64,000 bases of DNA from Bacteroidales bacterium UBA3754. GTDB taxonomy: Bacteria > Bacteroidota > Bacteroidia > Bacteroidales > UBA1715. The notes under the pieces were generated by a model. The model had not been told where the DNA came from, made no database searches, and saw only the letters and a program-made list of their open reading frames with translations. Positions within the stretch are counted from its first letter, which is position 1. Each line of letters opens with the position of its first letter. Positions 41,505 through 51,568 of this stretch are shown here, one piece after another. Position numbers and translations under genes: made by a program. The stretch lies in assembly GCA_002371705.1 (NCBI GenBank), contig DFGI01000066.1, positions 1 to 64,000 on the forward strand. Direction: 5' to 3'.

Positions 41505-44257
41505 AAAAACTCGTCGCAATATTGTTTTCCCTACTCTGTTGTACTGCCTTTGCACAAACCATTGGCTATTACAATGGTAAGAAAATTATTGACGGTGTGA
41601 TTATATATAAATATTCATCAACAAAACTAAAGAATAGCGAAATATCAATAAATAACGATAAAGAAAGCGTGGATTCATATTTGCGTTCAATTGGAGCGAC
41701 TCCACCAAAACAAAAATTTCCTACTTCTATAGTTCCGGTTGATTGCGAAAATTGTGTCGATATAAGCAAAATCTATACGTGTAATGTTCCTAATGACGTT
41801 GATTTAGAATTGGTTATATCAAAACTCAATGGAATGAAAGGCGTGGAATACGCCGAACCTTCGTATGTGAATGAATTGTTTTTTACGCCCAATGATTCGG
41901 AATATGCAAATGGAAATTTGTGGCATTTGCAAAATTGTAATGTCTTGAACGCGTGGGATGTGGAGCAAGGCGACAGCTCTGTTATTGTTGCCATTGTTGA
42001 TGCTGGTATCGACATCATACACAAGGATTTAATAAACAAAATCGCATACAACTTCGACGACCCAATTAACGGCATTGACGACGATGGTGATGGCTACACC
42101 GACAACTACCGTGGGTGGGACTTTGGCGAAGGCGACAACAATCCAATGAATTCCGTTGGCATTGAACATGGCACATACGTGGCTGGCATTGCAAGTGCCG
42201 AGGTCAATAATGAATTTGGTACAGCTGGCGTTGGCTACAAAACAAAAATTTTGCCTATAAAAGTGTGCCCGAAAAATAGCTCTGAAATTACTGCTGGATA
42301 TGAAGGAATCGCATATGCGGCGACTTATGGCTGTAAAATCATAAATTGCTCGTGGGGAAATACCGAACAATCAGAGTTTGGTAAGGATATTGTGAACTAT
42401 GCCACCTACAACTGCGATGCGCTTATTGTGGCTGCGGCTGGAAATTCAGCGGCAACAACGCCGTTTTATCCTGCTTCGTATTCTTCAGTGCTGAGCGTGG
42501 GCGGAACCGTCGCTGGCGATTATGTGTGGGCGGATTCAAATACAAAAGGCTCGCAGTATAATTATTATGTTGACCTTTGCGCACCAGCAAAAGGTTTTTA
42601 TTCGCTTGCTAATGATGGAAAAACATTCCCTATGTCGGGTGGGGGAACATCGTTTGCCACGCCGATTGTGGCTGGCGCAGCGGCATTGGTACGAAGCAAA
42701 TATCCTGATTTCTCGGCACTCCAAGTGAGGGAACAACTCCGCGTTACCGCTGATGACATATATTACATCAATCCCGAAGCTAAATACAGGGATATGCTCG
42801 GACATGGACGTTTGAATGTGTATAATGCGCTCACAAACGACACGATGCCAAGTTTGCGCATAACGGATATTTCATTTTGTAATAAAAATGGACAACCATA
42901 CTCGCAAGCAAAGGACACTTTGTTGGTACGTGTTACGGTTAAAAATTATTTGGCAGATGCTACAAATGCAACTATTCAAATTTTGGGGGGCAATAATATC
43001 TTGGCTTCAATTCAATCGGACACCACGTTCGCAAAAATAGATGCAAATTCTGAAATCACATGCACATTTGCGTTTCGGGTGCTGATAACACCTCCTGTTG
43101 ACTATAGTTTGCTGTTCAAAATCGCATCAACAGCCGATAATTCATACTCCGATTATGAATATTTTGATTTTGTGTGCAATAAACAGTTTTATGATTTTTC
43201 AATTGGAAACATTAAAACCACCGCAACTGGCGATGGAAGTATAGCTAAGGTTTTGCCCAAAATTAGTTCAAATGGATTTATGTATAAGGATTTTGAAAAT
43301 TGTATTTTTCAAGGAGGTATTTTTATTGCCGAAAATAAAGATTCCATTTGTTCCCGAACTGAAAAAACAGCTGATTTTAAGAATATTACACCTCCAACAG
43401 TCGTCGATGCCGATTCGTGCGATGTGATGGTCGTTTCACAGTATTATGCAAAAAATCTTATTATTGACCAGATTTTGTATGGTTGGAACGACACTGATGC
43501 GGTGATATATGAGTATCAGATTGCAAATCAACGCGATAGTGCGCTGTATGATGTGCGGTTTGGTATGTTCATCGACTGGGATATTCTTGAATCAAAGAAC
43601 AATAAAATATGGTACGTTGATAGTATGCAACTTACTGTGGCGGCAAGTGTGAACCCACGCTCGTTTTACACTGGTATTATGCCATTGGACTACAAACAAA
43701 GCGGAATGTACGCATTCAATGTCGCTAACGATATTGTGTATTACAATGATGGTTTCAACAATACAGAGCTGTGGTACGTGCTTACGCATTCACAGACTTC
43801 GGCGGGAACGAATTCCATTTATGGAACAGAAGTGGCTGCATTCAATTATTCGTTGATTGACTCGATAGGGGTGGCCGACACGGCTCATATCCGCTACGCA
43901 ATGTTGGTGGCCGACACGCAACAGGAATTATATGATTTGGCGTATCAATTCAAGCAAAAATACAATCCAAACCTTGTGGAACCTGATACAACCAAGGATA
44001 ATTCAGCAACGGCGTTGATTATGAATGAACAAACACTCGTTTATGTCAGCAACGATAGAATTAATGTTGTGTATCAACAATCATCTGAATCGCTTGCTAT
44101 TCAAATAGTTAGTGTTGATGGAAAATGCCTTTCGTCGGTCGTTGTTACTCCAGAAAATCAGACAGGATTGTATTCTATGAGCGCGCCCGAAACGGGCATG
44201 TTCTTTGTCGTTCTACGGCAAAATGGCGTCAATCGAACCTTTAAGTTTGTTCAATAA
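41501..44257 (+). CDS. Secreted subtilase (S8) with T9SS-type tail
   Basis: Secreted serine protease of 918 residues. Signal peptide about 1-18, a propeptide to about 130, then the S8 domain: Asp167 (VAIVDAGIDI), His223 (EHGTYVAGIA), oxyanion Asn315 (AAAGNSAA) and Ser384 (GGTSFATPIVAGAAAL). Beta-rich domains follow (about 450-830). The last 80 residues (LAIQIVSVDGKCLSSVVV, GMFFVVLRQNGVNRTFKFVQ) fit a T9SS type A sorting domain, lacking the usual YPNP start. It overlaps mlaF by 4 bases and the next gene by 1, so all are probably co-translated. Confidence 0.9.
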   Translation: MKKLVAILFSLLCCTAFAQTIGYYNGKKIIDGVIIYKYSSTKLKNSEISINNDKESVDSYLRSIGATPPKQKFPTSIVPVDCENCVDISKIYTCNVPNDVDLELVISKLNGMKGVEYAEPSYVNELFFTPNDSEYANGNLWHLQNCNVLNAWDVEQGDSSVIVAIVDAGIDIIHKDLINKIAYNFDDPINGIDDDGDGYTDNYRGWDFGEGDNNPMNSVGIEHGTYVAGIASAEVNNEFGTAGVGYKTKILPIKVCPKNSSEITAGYEGIAYAATYGCKIINCSWGNTEQSEFGKDIVNYATYNCDALIVAAAGNSAATTPFYPASYSSVLSVGGTVAGDYVWADSNTKGSQYNYYVDLCAPAKGFYSLANDGKTFPMSGGGTSFATPIVAGAAALVRSKYPDFSALQVREQLRVTADDIYYINPEAKYRDMLGHGRLNVYNALTNDTMPSLRITDISFCNKNGQPYSQAKDTLLVRVTVKNYLADATNATIQILGGNNILASIQSDTTFAKIDANSEITCTFAFRVLITPPVDYSLLFKIASTADNSYSDYEYFDFVCNKQFYDFSIGNIKTTATGDGSIAKVLPKISSNGFMYKDFENCIFQGGIFIAENKDSICSRTEKTADFKNITPPTVVDADSCDVMVVSQYYAKNLIIDQILYGWNDTDAVIYEYQIANQRDSALYDVRFGMFIDWDILESKNNKIWYVDSMQLTVAASVNPRSFYTGIMPLDYKQSGMYAFNVANDIVYYNDGFNNTELWYVLTHSQTSAGTNSIYGTEVAAFNYSLIDSIGVADTAHIRYAMLVADTQQELYDLAYQFKQKYNPNLVEPDTTKDNSATALIMNEQTLVYVSNDRINVVYQQSSESLAIQIVSVDGKCLSSVVVTPENQTGLYSMSAPETGMFFVVLRQNGVNRTFKFVQ

Positions 44258-45156
44258 TGAAGAAATTTCTTATTTGTATATTGTTAGGTTTCATTTGTGT
44301 TTCGGAAATTGTTGCGCAAAACAAAGATTTCAGCATTGCGGAATTCAATTTAGTAACGATTTATAGTAGAATCTCGCGTTTTGAGTCGGAAGAGGACAAT
44401 ATTAAAAACAACAAGATTTTCTCCGAAATGCTCGATTCCGTTCTGCGGATTCCCGAAACGTTCAATTATCCTTTCAACGACTTGAAAATAGGAAAAGTTA
44501 CCGCTCCAGACCAAACATTCCGCATTTTTACGTGGTTTATGGTGCATACAAACGGAACGTACGAGGTGTTTGGTTATTTCCAACGATATTTCAAAGCAAC
44601 CAACACCGTGGAAGTGTATCCGCTTATTGATAAATCAGCCACGATGAAAGACCCGTTGATGGCGAATTGCACACCACAAAATTGGTATGGCGCAACATAC
44701 TACGACATTCGTATGGATAAGTACGATGGCATTACTACATATTATTTGTTAGGCTGGGTTCCTAACACAACTTACACTCAAAAAAAGGTGATTGAAACAT
44801 TCCGTTTTGATAAAAAAGATAAACCAAGTTTTGGCTACCAAACCGTTGAATTAAAAGGGAAAGGCTTTAAAAAACGGGTGATTTTTGAGTATTCCGCGAA
44901 ACAGACTATGATGCTTCGTTACGAGAAACGGAAAAAAATGTACGTTCTCGACCACCTTGCGGCCGCCGAGCCACGCTACGAAGGCATTTATGAATATTAT
45001 GGTCCAGACTTTTCAATCGACGGTTATAAGTTTCGGCAAGGAAAACTTCGCTATGTGTCTGATATAGATTTACATAGCCCGCGCCAAAAAGCTTCAGACT
45101 ATATTCCCGAAAAAATTAAGCAACGACGGAAAAAAGAAGTCGGAACGGGAATTTAA
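44257..45156 (+). CDS. Exported protein of unknown function
   Basis: A 299-residue protein with a signal peptide (about 1-21, ending IVAQ), no membrane segment and no T9SS tail. It is rich in aromatic residues and ends in a basic tail (RRKKEVGTGI). No known domain was recognised. The start overlaps the subtilase stop by one base (TAATG), and its stop overlaps the convergent methyltransferase gene by 4 bases. Confidence 0.75.
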   Translation: MKKFLICILLGFICVSEIVAQNKDFSIAEFNLVTIYSRISRFESEEDNIKNNKIFSEMLDSVLRIPETFNYPFNDLKIGKVTAPDQTFRIFTWFMVHTNGTYEVFGYFQRYFKATNTVEVYPLIDKSATMKDPLMANCTPQNWYGATYYDIRMDKYDGITTYYLLGWVPNTTYTQKKVIETFRFDKKDKPSFGYQTVELKGKGFKKRVIFEYSAKQTMMLRYEKRKKMYVLDHLAAAEPRYEGIYEYYGPDFSIDGYKFRQGKLRYVSDIDLHSPRQKASDYIPEKIKQRRKKEVGTGI

Positions 45157-45707
45157 TTTGAAAACCGCAGTTGCCGAACTGCTTCCCATAGCACAATCCC
45201 ACATGTTACCGAAACATTGAATGAGTGTTTGGTTCCATATTGCGGAATTTCCAAACAAACATCGCTTTGCGCAATAACCTCGTCGGCTACGCCGTGAACT
45301 TCGTTTCCAAACACAAATGCGTATTTTTTCCCGTGTTCCATCCGAAATTCCTGCAAAAGCGTGCTGTTTTCCGCTTGCTCAACCGACACAATTTCGTAAC
45401 CCTCACTACGAAGTTCCGCAATGGCTTCGGTAGTTTCCTTGAAATATTTCCATGGAACGGAAAGTTGCGCGCCGAGTGCGGTTTTTTGCAATTCCTTGTT
45501 GGGTGGCACACACGAAATTCCACACAAATATACCGCTTCAATCCGCAATGAATCGCCAGTGCGGAATGCAGAACCTACGTTGCTCGCGCTGCGGATATTG
45601 TCAAGCACCACCACAATCGGGTGCTTCTCCGATTGCTTGTATTCTTCAACCGAAATCCGATGCAGTTCCTCTGTTTGGAGCTTTCTATAGTTTGCGTTGG
45701 ATGACAT
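45153..45707 (-). CDS. SpoU/TrmH-type RNA methyltransferase
   Basis: SPOUT-fold 2-prime-O-ribose methyltransferase of about 184 residues, acting on tRNA or rRNA with S-adenosylmethionine. Three family motifs are seen: motif 1 DNIRSASNVGSAFRTGDS, motif 2 FVFGNEVHGV, and motif 3 IPQYGTKHSFNVSVTCGIVL. It lacks the N-terminal substrate-binding domain of larger relatives, so the target is not clear. ATG 45707 is chosen; an upstream ATG at 45782 would run deep into the preceding gene. It still overlaps that gene by 23 bases. Confidence 0.87.
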   Translation of the reverse strand: MSSNANYRKLQTEELHRISVEEYKQSEKHPIVVVLDNIRSASNVGSAFRTGDSLRIEAVYLCGISCVPPNKELQKTALGAQLSVPWKYFKETTEAIAELRSEGYEIVSVEQAENSTLLQEFRMEHGKKYAFVFGNEVHGVADEVIAQSDVCLEIPQYGTKHSFNVSVTCGIVLWEAVRQLRFSN

Positions 45708-46083
45708 ACGATTTGATTCTGATGTTTTCGGCATCGTAAATATCAATAATGTATTTCCCTTCGAATGTTCCCTTAATGTCAAGGAAAATCACATTATCGT
45801 CGAATTTTTGTTCGTGTAGTTTTGTATAACCACGGCGATACACGAAACGCATTCCTTTCGGATTCGATGCAGTCAAACGGATTGCGTTGGATTCAGGAAT
45901 TACCGTACAAGTAAATTCGCAGTCCAAACTGTCGGCAGTGAATGATTCTTGTACTTCGATGGAACCCAATACATTACCAGTTTGCAAACCATCGGGATTT
46001 TGGATCGTCCCACTTGCTTTAATCTGAGCTTGTGCTGTGGCGAACAGTGCTAAACAGAACACAATTGAAATTACTTTTTTCAT
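45685..46083 (-). CDS. Small exported protein of unknown function
   Basis: A 132-residue protein with a signal peptide (about 1-19, ending AQAQ). The mature part looks all-beta (VIPESNAIRLTASN, YIIDIYDAENIRIKSYVIQ), like a small T9SS-type or fibronectin-like fold, though no family was recognised. It follows dxs by 7 bases and overlaps the methyltransferase gene, so it belongs to that transcript. Confidence 0.7.
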   Translation of the reverse strand: MKKVISIVFCLALFATAQAQIKASGTIQNPDGLQTGNVLGSIEVQESFTADSLDCEFTCTVIPESNAIRLTASNPKGMRFVYRRGYTKLHEQKFDDNVIFLDIKGTFEGKYIIDIYDAENIRIKSYVIQRKL

Positions 46084-46090
46084 ATCACGT

Positions 46091-47974
46091 TTATTTTATT
46101 GATGTTTCTATTTGTTGTACTATACTATCAAAATCGAAGCCACAAATTTTGTATAATTCTTGTTGCGTTCCGTGTGGCACAAATTCATCGTGAACCCCCA
46201 GTCTAACAACCGTACCAGCAAAGTTTGTCGATTCGAGTTCTTCCAATACTGCCGAGCCAAAACCTCCAGCAATCAAACCATCTTCAATGGTTATGATTGT
46301 TTCAAACGATTGTGCGATTGTTTTTATTGTTTCAGAATCAATTGGTTTTACCCAACGGAAATTAAACAATGCTGCCATTTTTCCCGTTTCGGTATATACT
46401 TTGTCAACCGCTTTCATAGCGGTGTTTCCCACTGTTCCAATGGTGAGTACGGCAACTTTTTCGCCCGAGCGCAATTGTTCAGCTTTGCCAATTTCCATCA
46501 ACTGCATTTCGGAATGCCATTGCAAATACTCACCGTTGCCGCGAGGATAGCGGATGGCAAACGGTTGTGGGGTAGAGTATGCGGTGAACATCATATTCCG
46601 AAGTTCGATTTCATTCATTGGCGCAGCCACAATCATATTTGGAATTGCACGCATATACGGAATATCGAATAATCCGTGGTGTGTAACGCCGTCGGCACCA
46701 ACAAGCCCTGCACGGTCAAGGCAGAAAACCACGTGAAGATTTTGCAGCGCCACGTCGTGGATTACTTGGTCGTAGGCACGTTGCATAAATGTTGAATAAA
46801 TATTGCAGAATGGAATCAGACCTTCTTTAGCCATTCCTGCTGACATAGTAACGGCGTGTTGTTCTGCAATTCCAACATCGAACGCACGGTTGGGCATTTT
46901 TTTCATAAGAATGTTCATTGAACATCCTGTGGCCATAGCTGGCGTGACACCCATAACCCGTTCGTCTTTTTGCGCCAATTCCAACAAAGTTTCTCCAAAT
47001 ACTTCCTGATATTTGGGCGGAATAGTGTTTTTGTCTGGAAGCGGAATCATTTCACCTGTTTCCTTGTCGAATTTTCGGGGCGCGTGCCATTCAGTCTGTT
47101 CTTCCTCGGCAGGCTTAAAACCTTTCCCTTTTTGGGTGTGGATATGAAGAATTTTTGGACCAGGAATATGTTGAATGTCTTGTAGTGTTCTCGTCAATTG
47201 GAATACATTGTGTCCGTCGATAGGTCCAAAATATCTGAACCCCAACGATTCAAAAAGGTTGCTTTCTTTGAAAAAGAGAGATTTCAGTCCGCGTCCCATT
47301 TTCTTGAACAACTCACGCAAATCTGGACCGAATTGGCTCAATTTTGTGGAAAAATTCCAGGTTTTGTCACGAAAACGGTTGTATGATGGCGAAGTGATTA
47401 CGTCAATCAAATATTGGTGAAGCCCGCCCACATTGGCATCAATAGCCATATCGTTGTCATTTAGGATAACGAGTATGTTTGCTTTGCTTCCGCCAGCGTA
47501 GTCGAGTGCCTCGAACGCCTCGCCGCCTGTAAGCGCACCGTCGCCGATTATGGCAACAATTTGTCGGTTTTCGCCTTTCGCTTTTGCGGCAATAGCCATA
47601 CCTGTAGCCGCCGAAATTGATATGGATGCGTGACCAGCTACAAAACTGTCGTAGTTGCTTTCTTGTGGATTGGGAAATCCCGAAAGTCCACCAAATTTCC
47701 TGTTTGTGTCAAAATTTTTCTTTCGGCCTGTCAGAATTTTATGGCCATAAGCCTGATGTCCGACATCCCAAATCAATCTGTCTTCGGGTGTGTTGAATGC
47801 ATAATGAAGCGCAACGGTCAGTTCCACTGTGCCGAGGCTTGCACCAAAATGTCCAGGATTGCGGCTACTTTCATCAATAATGAAATCACGCAATTCCTTA
47901 CACACCTGCGGCAACTGTTCAATGCTCAGTTTCCGCAAGTCAGCAGGAAATTCTATCTGTTCGAGCAAACTCAC
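46091..47974 (-). CDS. dxs: 1-deoxy-D-xylulose-5-phosphate synthase
   Basis: TPP-dependent first enzyme of the MEP isoprenoid pathway: pyruvate + glyceraldehyde 3-phosphate to DXP. The 627 residues are full length. Seen: NPGHFGASLGTVELTVALHY, DVGHQAYGHKILTGR, the TPP motif GDGALTGGEAFEA...NDNDMAID, DRAGLVGADGVTHHG, and YPRGNGE. It leads a minus-strand run with the two genes downstream. Confidence 0.96.
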   Translation of the reverse strand: MSLLEQIEFPADLRKLSIEQLPQVCKELRDFIIDESSRNPGHFGASLGTVELTVALHYAFNTPEDRLIWDVGHQAYGHKILTGRKKNFDTNRKFGGLSGFPNPQESNYDSFVAGHASISISAATGMAIAAKAKGENRQIVAIIGDGALTGGEAFEALDYAGGSKANILVILNDNDMAIDANVGGLHQYLIDVITSPSYNRFRDKTWNFSTKLSQFGPDLRELFKKMGRGLKSLFFKESNLFESLGFRYFGPIDGHNVFQLTRTLQDIQHIPGPKILHIHTQKGKGFKPAEEEQTEWHAPRKFDKETGEMIPLPDKNTIPPKYQEVFGETLLELAQKDERVMGVTPAMATGCSMNILMKKMPNRAFDVGIAEQHAVTMSAGMAKEGLIPFCNIYSTFMQRAYDQVIHDVALQNLHVVFCLDRAGLVGADGVTHHGLFDIPYMRAIPNMIVAAPMNEIELRNMMFTAYSTPQPFAIRYPRGNGEYLQWHSEMQLMEIGKAEQLRSGEKVAVLTIGTVGNTAMKAVDKVYTETGKMAALFNFRWVKPIDSETIKTIAQSFETIITIEDGLIAGGFGSAVLEELESTNFAGTVVRLGVHDEFVPHGTQQELYKICGFDFDSIVQQIETSIK

Positions 47975-47995
47975 TTCGTTGTTATTTCAAACGGC

Positions 47996-48003
47996 AAAAG
48001 TAG
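47996..48003 (-). promoter_or_regulatory. -7 promoter box of dxs
   Basis: Minus-strand TACTTTTG, 21 bases before the ATG at 47974. It is back to back with the box at 48079-48086 that serves the opposite gene. Confidence 0.5.
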
Positions 48004-48078
48004 CAAATTTTGTGCTACGATTTAACGCCCAAACAGCCAATATTTAAAATTTTCATTTTTCTAATTCCAAAATAAATG

Positions 48079-48086
48079 TATTTTTG
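48079..48086 (+). promoter_or_regulatory. -7 promoter box of the 1081-residue protein gene
   Basis: TATTTTTG, a TAnnTTTG match 38 bases before ATG 48125. No clear -33. Confidence 0.55.
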
Positions 48087-48124
48087 CGTAAATAAATGTG
48101 TCTTAAACAGATAGAGTTATTCCT

Positions 48125-51100
48125 ATGAAAAAACTTATTCTCCCCCTGTTGGTAGCCATTTTCACGGCAATACAGACATTCGCATACGATTTTTCGGCGG
48201 TTACTACAAGCAAACATACGTTGTTCTACTCGATTCTTTCCGAGGAAGACAAGATTGTTGCTGTCGTTCCTGAATTAGACGACGAAAGCGGACGATACAC
48301 GGTCGAATTGGAAGGATATCTTGTGATTCCCGCAACTGTGGAGTACAATGGTATAACCTACACGGTGAAAAAATTGGCTAAATCGGTGTTCCAAAATTGC
48401 TCAAACCTGAATTCTATAACCATAGAAGACGGATTGCTGGAAATTGAAGACGATGTGTTTTCGGGATGCTCAAGCTCTTTGGGAATCTTCGTGCCGTGCC
48501 ATCTTATCAATAATTATCGAACTGCGGAAGGTTGGAAACCATATAAAGACCTGCTTGTTGAAAACAATAATCCAGTCATTCAACAATTTTTTTCCGTGAA
48601 TCCTGTATGCGAAGCAGAAAACGGAATGATCAAGGTACTTCCAAAAGGTGGAACAAGCCCTTTGTCATATAACTGGAAGAAACAAGCAATTGTAGAGGAA
48701 CTGACGTGGAACTTCGAAGAAAATATGAATAGTGTGGAAGCTGGACTCGACGGCACGGCAACGCTCTATGCCGCGACAAACTTCAACCAAACCGACCTAT
48801 TCGAGTCGTTTGCCCTTACTCCAGTTGCGGGCGGTGTATCGGGAAATGCAATGACCGTTCAAATTGGAACTGATTCGCTCGCAACATTTAAAATTGAACT
48901 TCCATTCCGAAACGACTACACTCCGATTTACGGCACAGGAGAATATGCGGAAATTTACGAACAACACTACGATCAATGTAACATTGCAAACGTCACACAC
49001 GGAATTTCTTTCTATCATAAGGGATCATCGTTATATTTGTACGTGTTGGACAACAACTTGGAAAGAAGTAAAAAGTACTCCATTCCATTCCATTTGGATT
49101 GGACAAAGGTTGTCATTCCTTGGAGCGAACTGACAAAGAAAGATGTTGTGGCCATTGTTTTTGCGGCTAAAGAATTCGAATACCATAAATCGTACGACTT
49201 TAGTATTGACGAGGTTTCTATTCTTATGTACGACAAATTGGAGGAATACTCGTCAGACATGGATTTAAACAACTTGTCGGCAGGAAAATATACGCTCACG
49301 GTGACTGATGCCAATGGTTGTGAAGATATAGAATCGATTACCCTTAACAAGGATTTCACTCGGATTCTTAACTCGGTTTATTTGGAGTCTTTCAACCCAA
49401 TCTGTGAAAAAGAAACTGGTGCCATATATGCAATAACTGATGAAGAATACCAACCATACACATTCCTTTGGGACGATGGAAGCACCGATCAGGAACGTCT
49501 CAATTTGGGCGCCGGAGATTATTCCGTCACCATTTCCGACGCAGACGGTTGTAGCGTGTCGTTAGCTGTCACTTTGGAGAAAAATTACGACTTACTGCCC
49601 GAATACGAGATAAACAAAAAAGATCCTATCTGCACGTCTTCCAACGGAGAAATCGCAGTTGTATCGTCTTCACCCTATACCTTTGATTGGGAAGAAGCAA
49701 CGTGGTTTCCTGTAGCAGATTTCGAGAACGGTATCCTCACATGGTTCGGATCCGCAATAAAACCATTCGACGACAGCAATTTATTTGAAAGTGCCACAAC
49801 AGATGTAAGCCTGTCGGGCGTGGTTAACGATGGGGCAAACGGGACGGGAAACTCATACCGATTGAAGGCATCATCAATCACGATAGGTAACTATTACGGC
49901 TATGACAATGCCGGTTTCGTTATGTCATTAAACAGTGCTTACACCTTTGATGACAGCTTTAACAAATCTTTAGGCGTATCGTTTTATCACAAAGGCGACG
50001 CATGCGGAGTCGGGCTGGCTAACAATTACGAGGTGGTGGAAGTCCCCGCCCACTCCGATTGGACACTTGTCACCGTTTATTGGGAAAACGATTTAGGTAT
50101 CAAGACGAGCGAACAACAAATAAATGAGATTCAATGGGTCTTTAGGCACGAATTTTCAGCGAAATCGGATATAGAATTCCAAATAGATGAAATCTCCCTT
50201 TTGACTAATTTTGGGGCTGGACAAATTTTCGAAAACAACATATTGAACTTGTCGAAAGGCGATTATTTAATAACTGCGACCGACGAAATGGGCTGTGCCA
50301 CGAGCAAAGTTGTCTCGCTAAAAGTTGACGAGACCAACAAACCTGTTATCACCAAAGAATTTTCAAATGCTATCTGTGGACAAGATGTAGGCGAAATTTC
50401 CATTTCGTATAAAAAAGGAAATGGCGCCATTACGTATTCGTGGGCTGGCTCCGACGAAATGGAACTGACACGCAGCAACTTGGCTCCAGGCACGTATATA
50501 TTCAATATTTCCGACGAGGAGGGCTGTACCGCATCCGACACGACGGAAATTGTGTATGAGTCGTTCAAATACCAACCAGAAATTGCGCTGGTTACAGTAA
50601 GTCATGAATTACCTGCGAATTTGGTCGTATGGCAAAAAGAAGACACGGAAGCCATAGACTTTTATTCCATTTATCGTGAAACGTCTTCTGCCAACGACTA
50701 TGAAAAGATTGCCGACGTTTCGTTCAACCAGACAAGCATTTTCGTGGACGAAGACACCGACAGCCGGACGAAGTCATATCGCTACAAGATTTCTGCAACC
50801 GACTACTGCGGAGAAGAATCTTTGCTTAGCAAAAATCACAAAACAATCAATGCCACGGCAAATCTTGGCATGGGAGGCGTGGTCAATCTCATTTGGGAAG
50901 GCTACGAAGGATTTGAATTCTCAACATATTCAATTTATCGGGTCACAACAGACGGCACGTACCAAGTAGGCGAAGTTCCGTCAACAAACTGGACTTTCAT
51001 TGACAGGGACATTCCATCAAACACATTGTCGTACTACGTTGCCGTAAAACTGCCCAAAACTATCGACGTGGACGAGCCATTTGTAAAAGCGGAAAGTGGT

Positions 51101-51370
51101 CCGTTTGTTATGGCTATTAGTAATATTGCTGAGGTGGAAAAACAAACGTTGATAGCGTCTGTCAATGAACCTTTGGTGAACGTATATTCTTCGCATCAAA
51201 CCATTGTGATTGAAAATGCTGGCGAAAAACAAATTACTATCTGCAACGCGCTTGGTCAGACAATCATCCATGCCACAGGGAACAACGAAGCTGTTAAATC
51301 ATTCAATGTTGAAAACGGCATTTACATTGTGATTGTTGGAAACAAGGCGGTGAAGGTCGTAGTGGAATAG
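48125..51370 (+). CDS. Large T9SS surface protein with SprB-like repeats
   Basis: Exported mosaic protein of 1081 residues. Order: signal peptide 1-20; a short BspA-like leucine-rich region (about 60-130, FQNCSNLNSITIEDGLLEIE); SprB-like repeats at about 155-407, 421-485, 498-735 and 745-808, each starting with a ..C....G.I pattern and ending AGxYxxxxxDxxGC; two fibronectin-III-like domains (815-905, 908-985); and a T9SS type A-like tail (1008-1081, ITICNALGQTI ... VGNKAVKVVVE). The first and third repeats are split by inserts at about 190-370 and 526-695 that share ISFYHKG/VSFYHKG and a closing IDEVSIL/IDEISLL. The role is probably adhesion or glycan binding (inference). Confidence 0.82.
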   Translation: MKKLILPLLVAIFTAIQTFAYDFSAVTTSKHTLFYSILSEEDKIVAVVPELDDESGRYTVELEGYLVIPATVEYNGITYTVKKLAKSVFQNCSNLNSITIEDGLLEIEDDVFSGCSSSLGIFVPCHLINNYRTAEGWKPYKDLLVENNNPVIQQFFSVNPVCEAENGMIKVLPKGGTSPLSYNWKKQAIVEELTWNFEENMNSVEAGLDGTATLYAATNFNQTDLFESFALTPVAGGVSGNAMTVQIGTDSLATFKIELPFRNDYTPIYGTGEYAEIYEQHYDQCNIANVTHGISFYHKGSSLYLYVLDNNLERSKKYSIPFHLDWTKVVIPWSELTKKDVVAIVFAAKEFEYHKSYDFSIDEVSILMYDKLEEYSSDMDLNNLSAGKYTLTVTDANGCEDIESITLNKDFTRILNSVYLESFNPICEKETGAIYAITDEEYQPYTFLWDDGSTDQERLNLGAGDYSVTISDADGCSVSLAVTLEKNYDLLPEYEINKKDPICTSSNGEIAVVSSSPYTFDWEEATWFPVADFENGILTWFGSAIKPFDDSNLFESATTDVSLSGVVNDGANGTGNSYRLKASSITIGNYYGYDNAGFVMSLNSAYTFDDSFNKSLGVSFYHKGDACGVGLANNYEVVEVPAHSDWTLVTVYWENDLGIKTSEQQINEIQWVFRHEFSAKSDIEFQIDEISLLTNFGAGQIFENNILNLSKGDYLITATDEMGCATSKVVSLKVDETNKPVITKEFSNAICGQDVGEISISYKKGNGAITYSWAGSDEMELTRSNLAPGTYIFNISDEEGCTASDTTEIVYESFKYQPEIALVTVSHELPANLVVWQKEDTEAIDFYSIYRETSSANDYEKIADVSFNQTSIFVDEDTDSRTKSYRYKISATDYCGEESLLSKNHKTINATANLGMGGVVNLIWEGYEGFEFSTYSIYRVTTDGTYQVGEVPSTNWTFIDRDIPSNTLSYYVAVKLPKTIDVDEPFVKAESGPFVMAISNIAEVEKQTLIASVNEPLVNVYSSHQTIVIENAGEKQITICNALGQTIIHATGNNEAVKSFNVENGIYIVIVGNKAVKVVVE

Positions 51371-51541
51371 TACAAAGGTATTTGTTCAGTTTTTGTTGTT
51401 GAAAACTCCTGCTGTGAGTGCTTTATTTTCATGTAGTTATATATGGCTTGAACGTGTGTTTGGATAGAAACTATATTGGATTTTTAAACATAAAATGATA
51501 GTTTTTTACAAGAAATGTTAAAAATCCCGAAAAATTTTAGT

Positions 51542-51549
51542 TAATTTTG
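51542..51549 (+). promoter_or_regulatory. -7 promoter box of the GT5-like/DUF4270/glmS run
   Basis: TAATTTTG, a TAnnTTTG match 19 bases before ATG 51569. Confidence 0.5.
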
Positions 51550-51568
51550 CATACGTAAATTTTATGTA

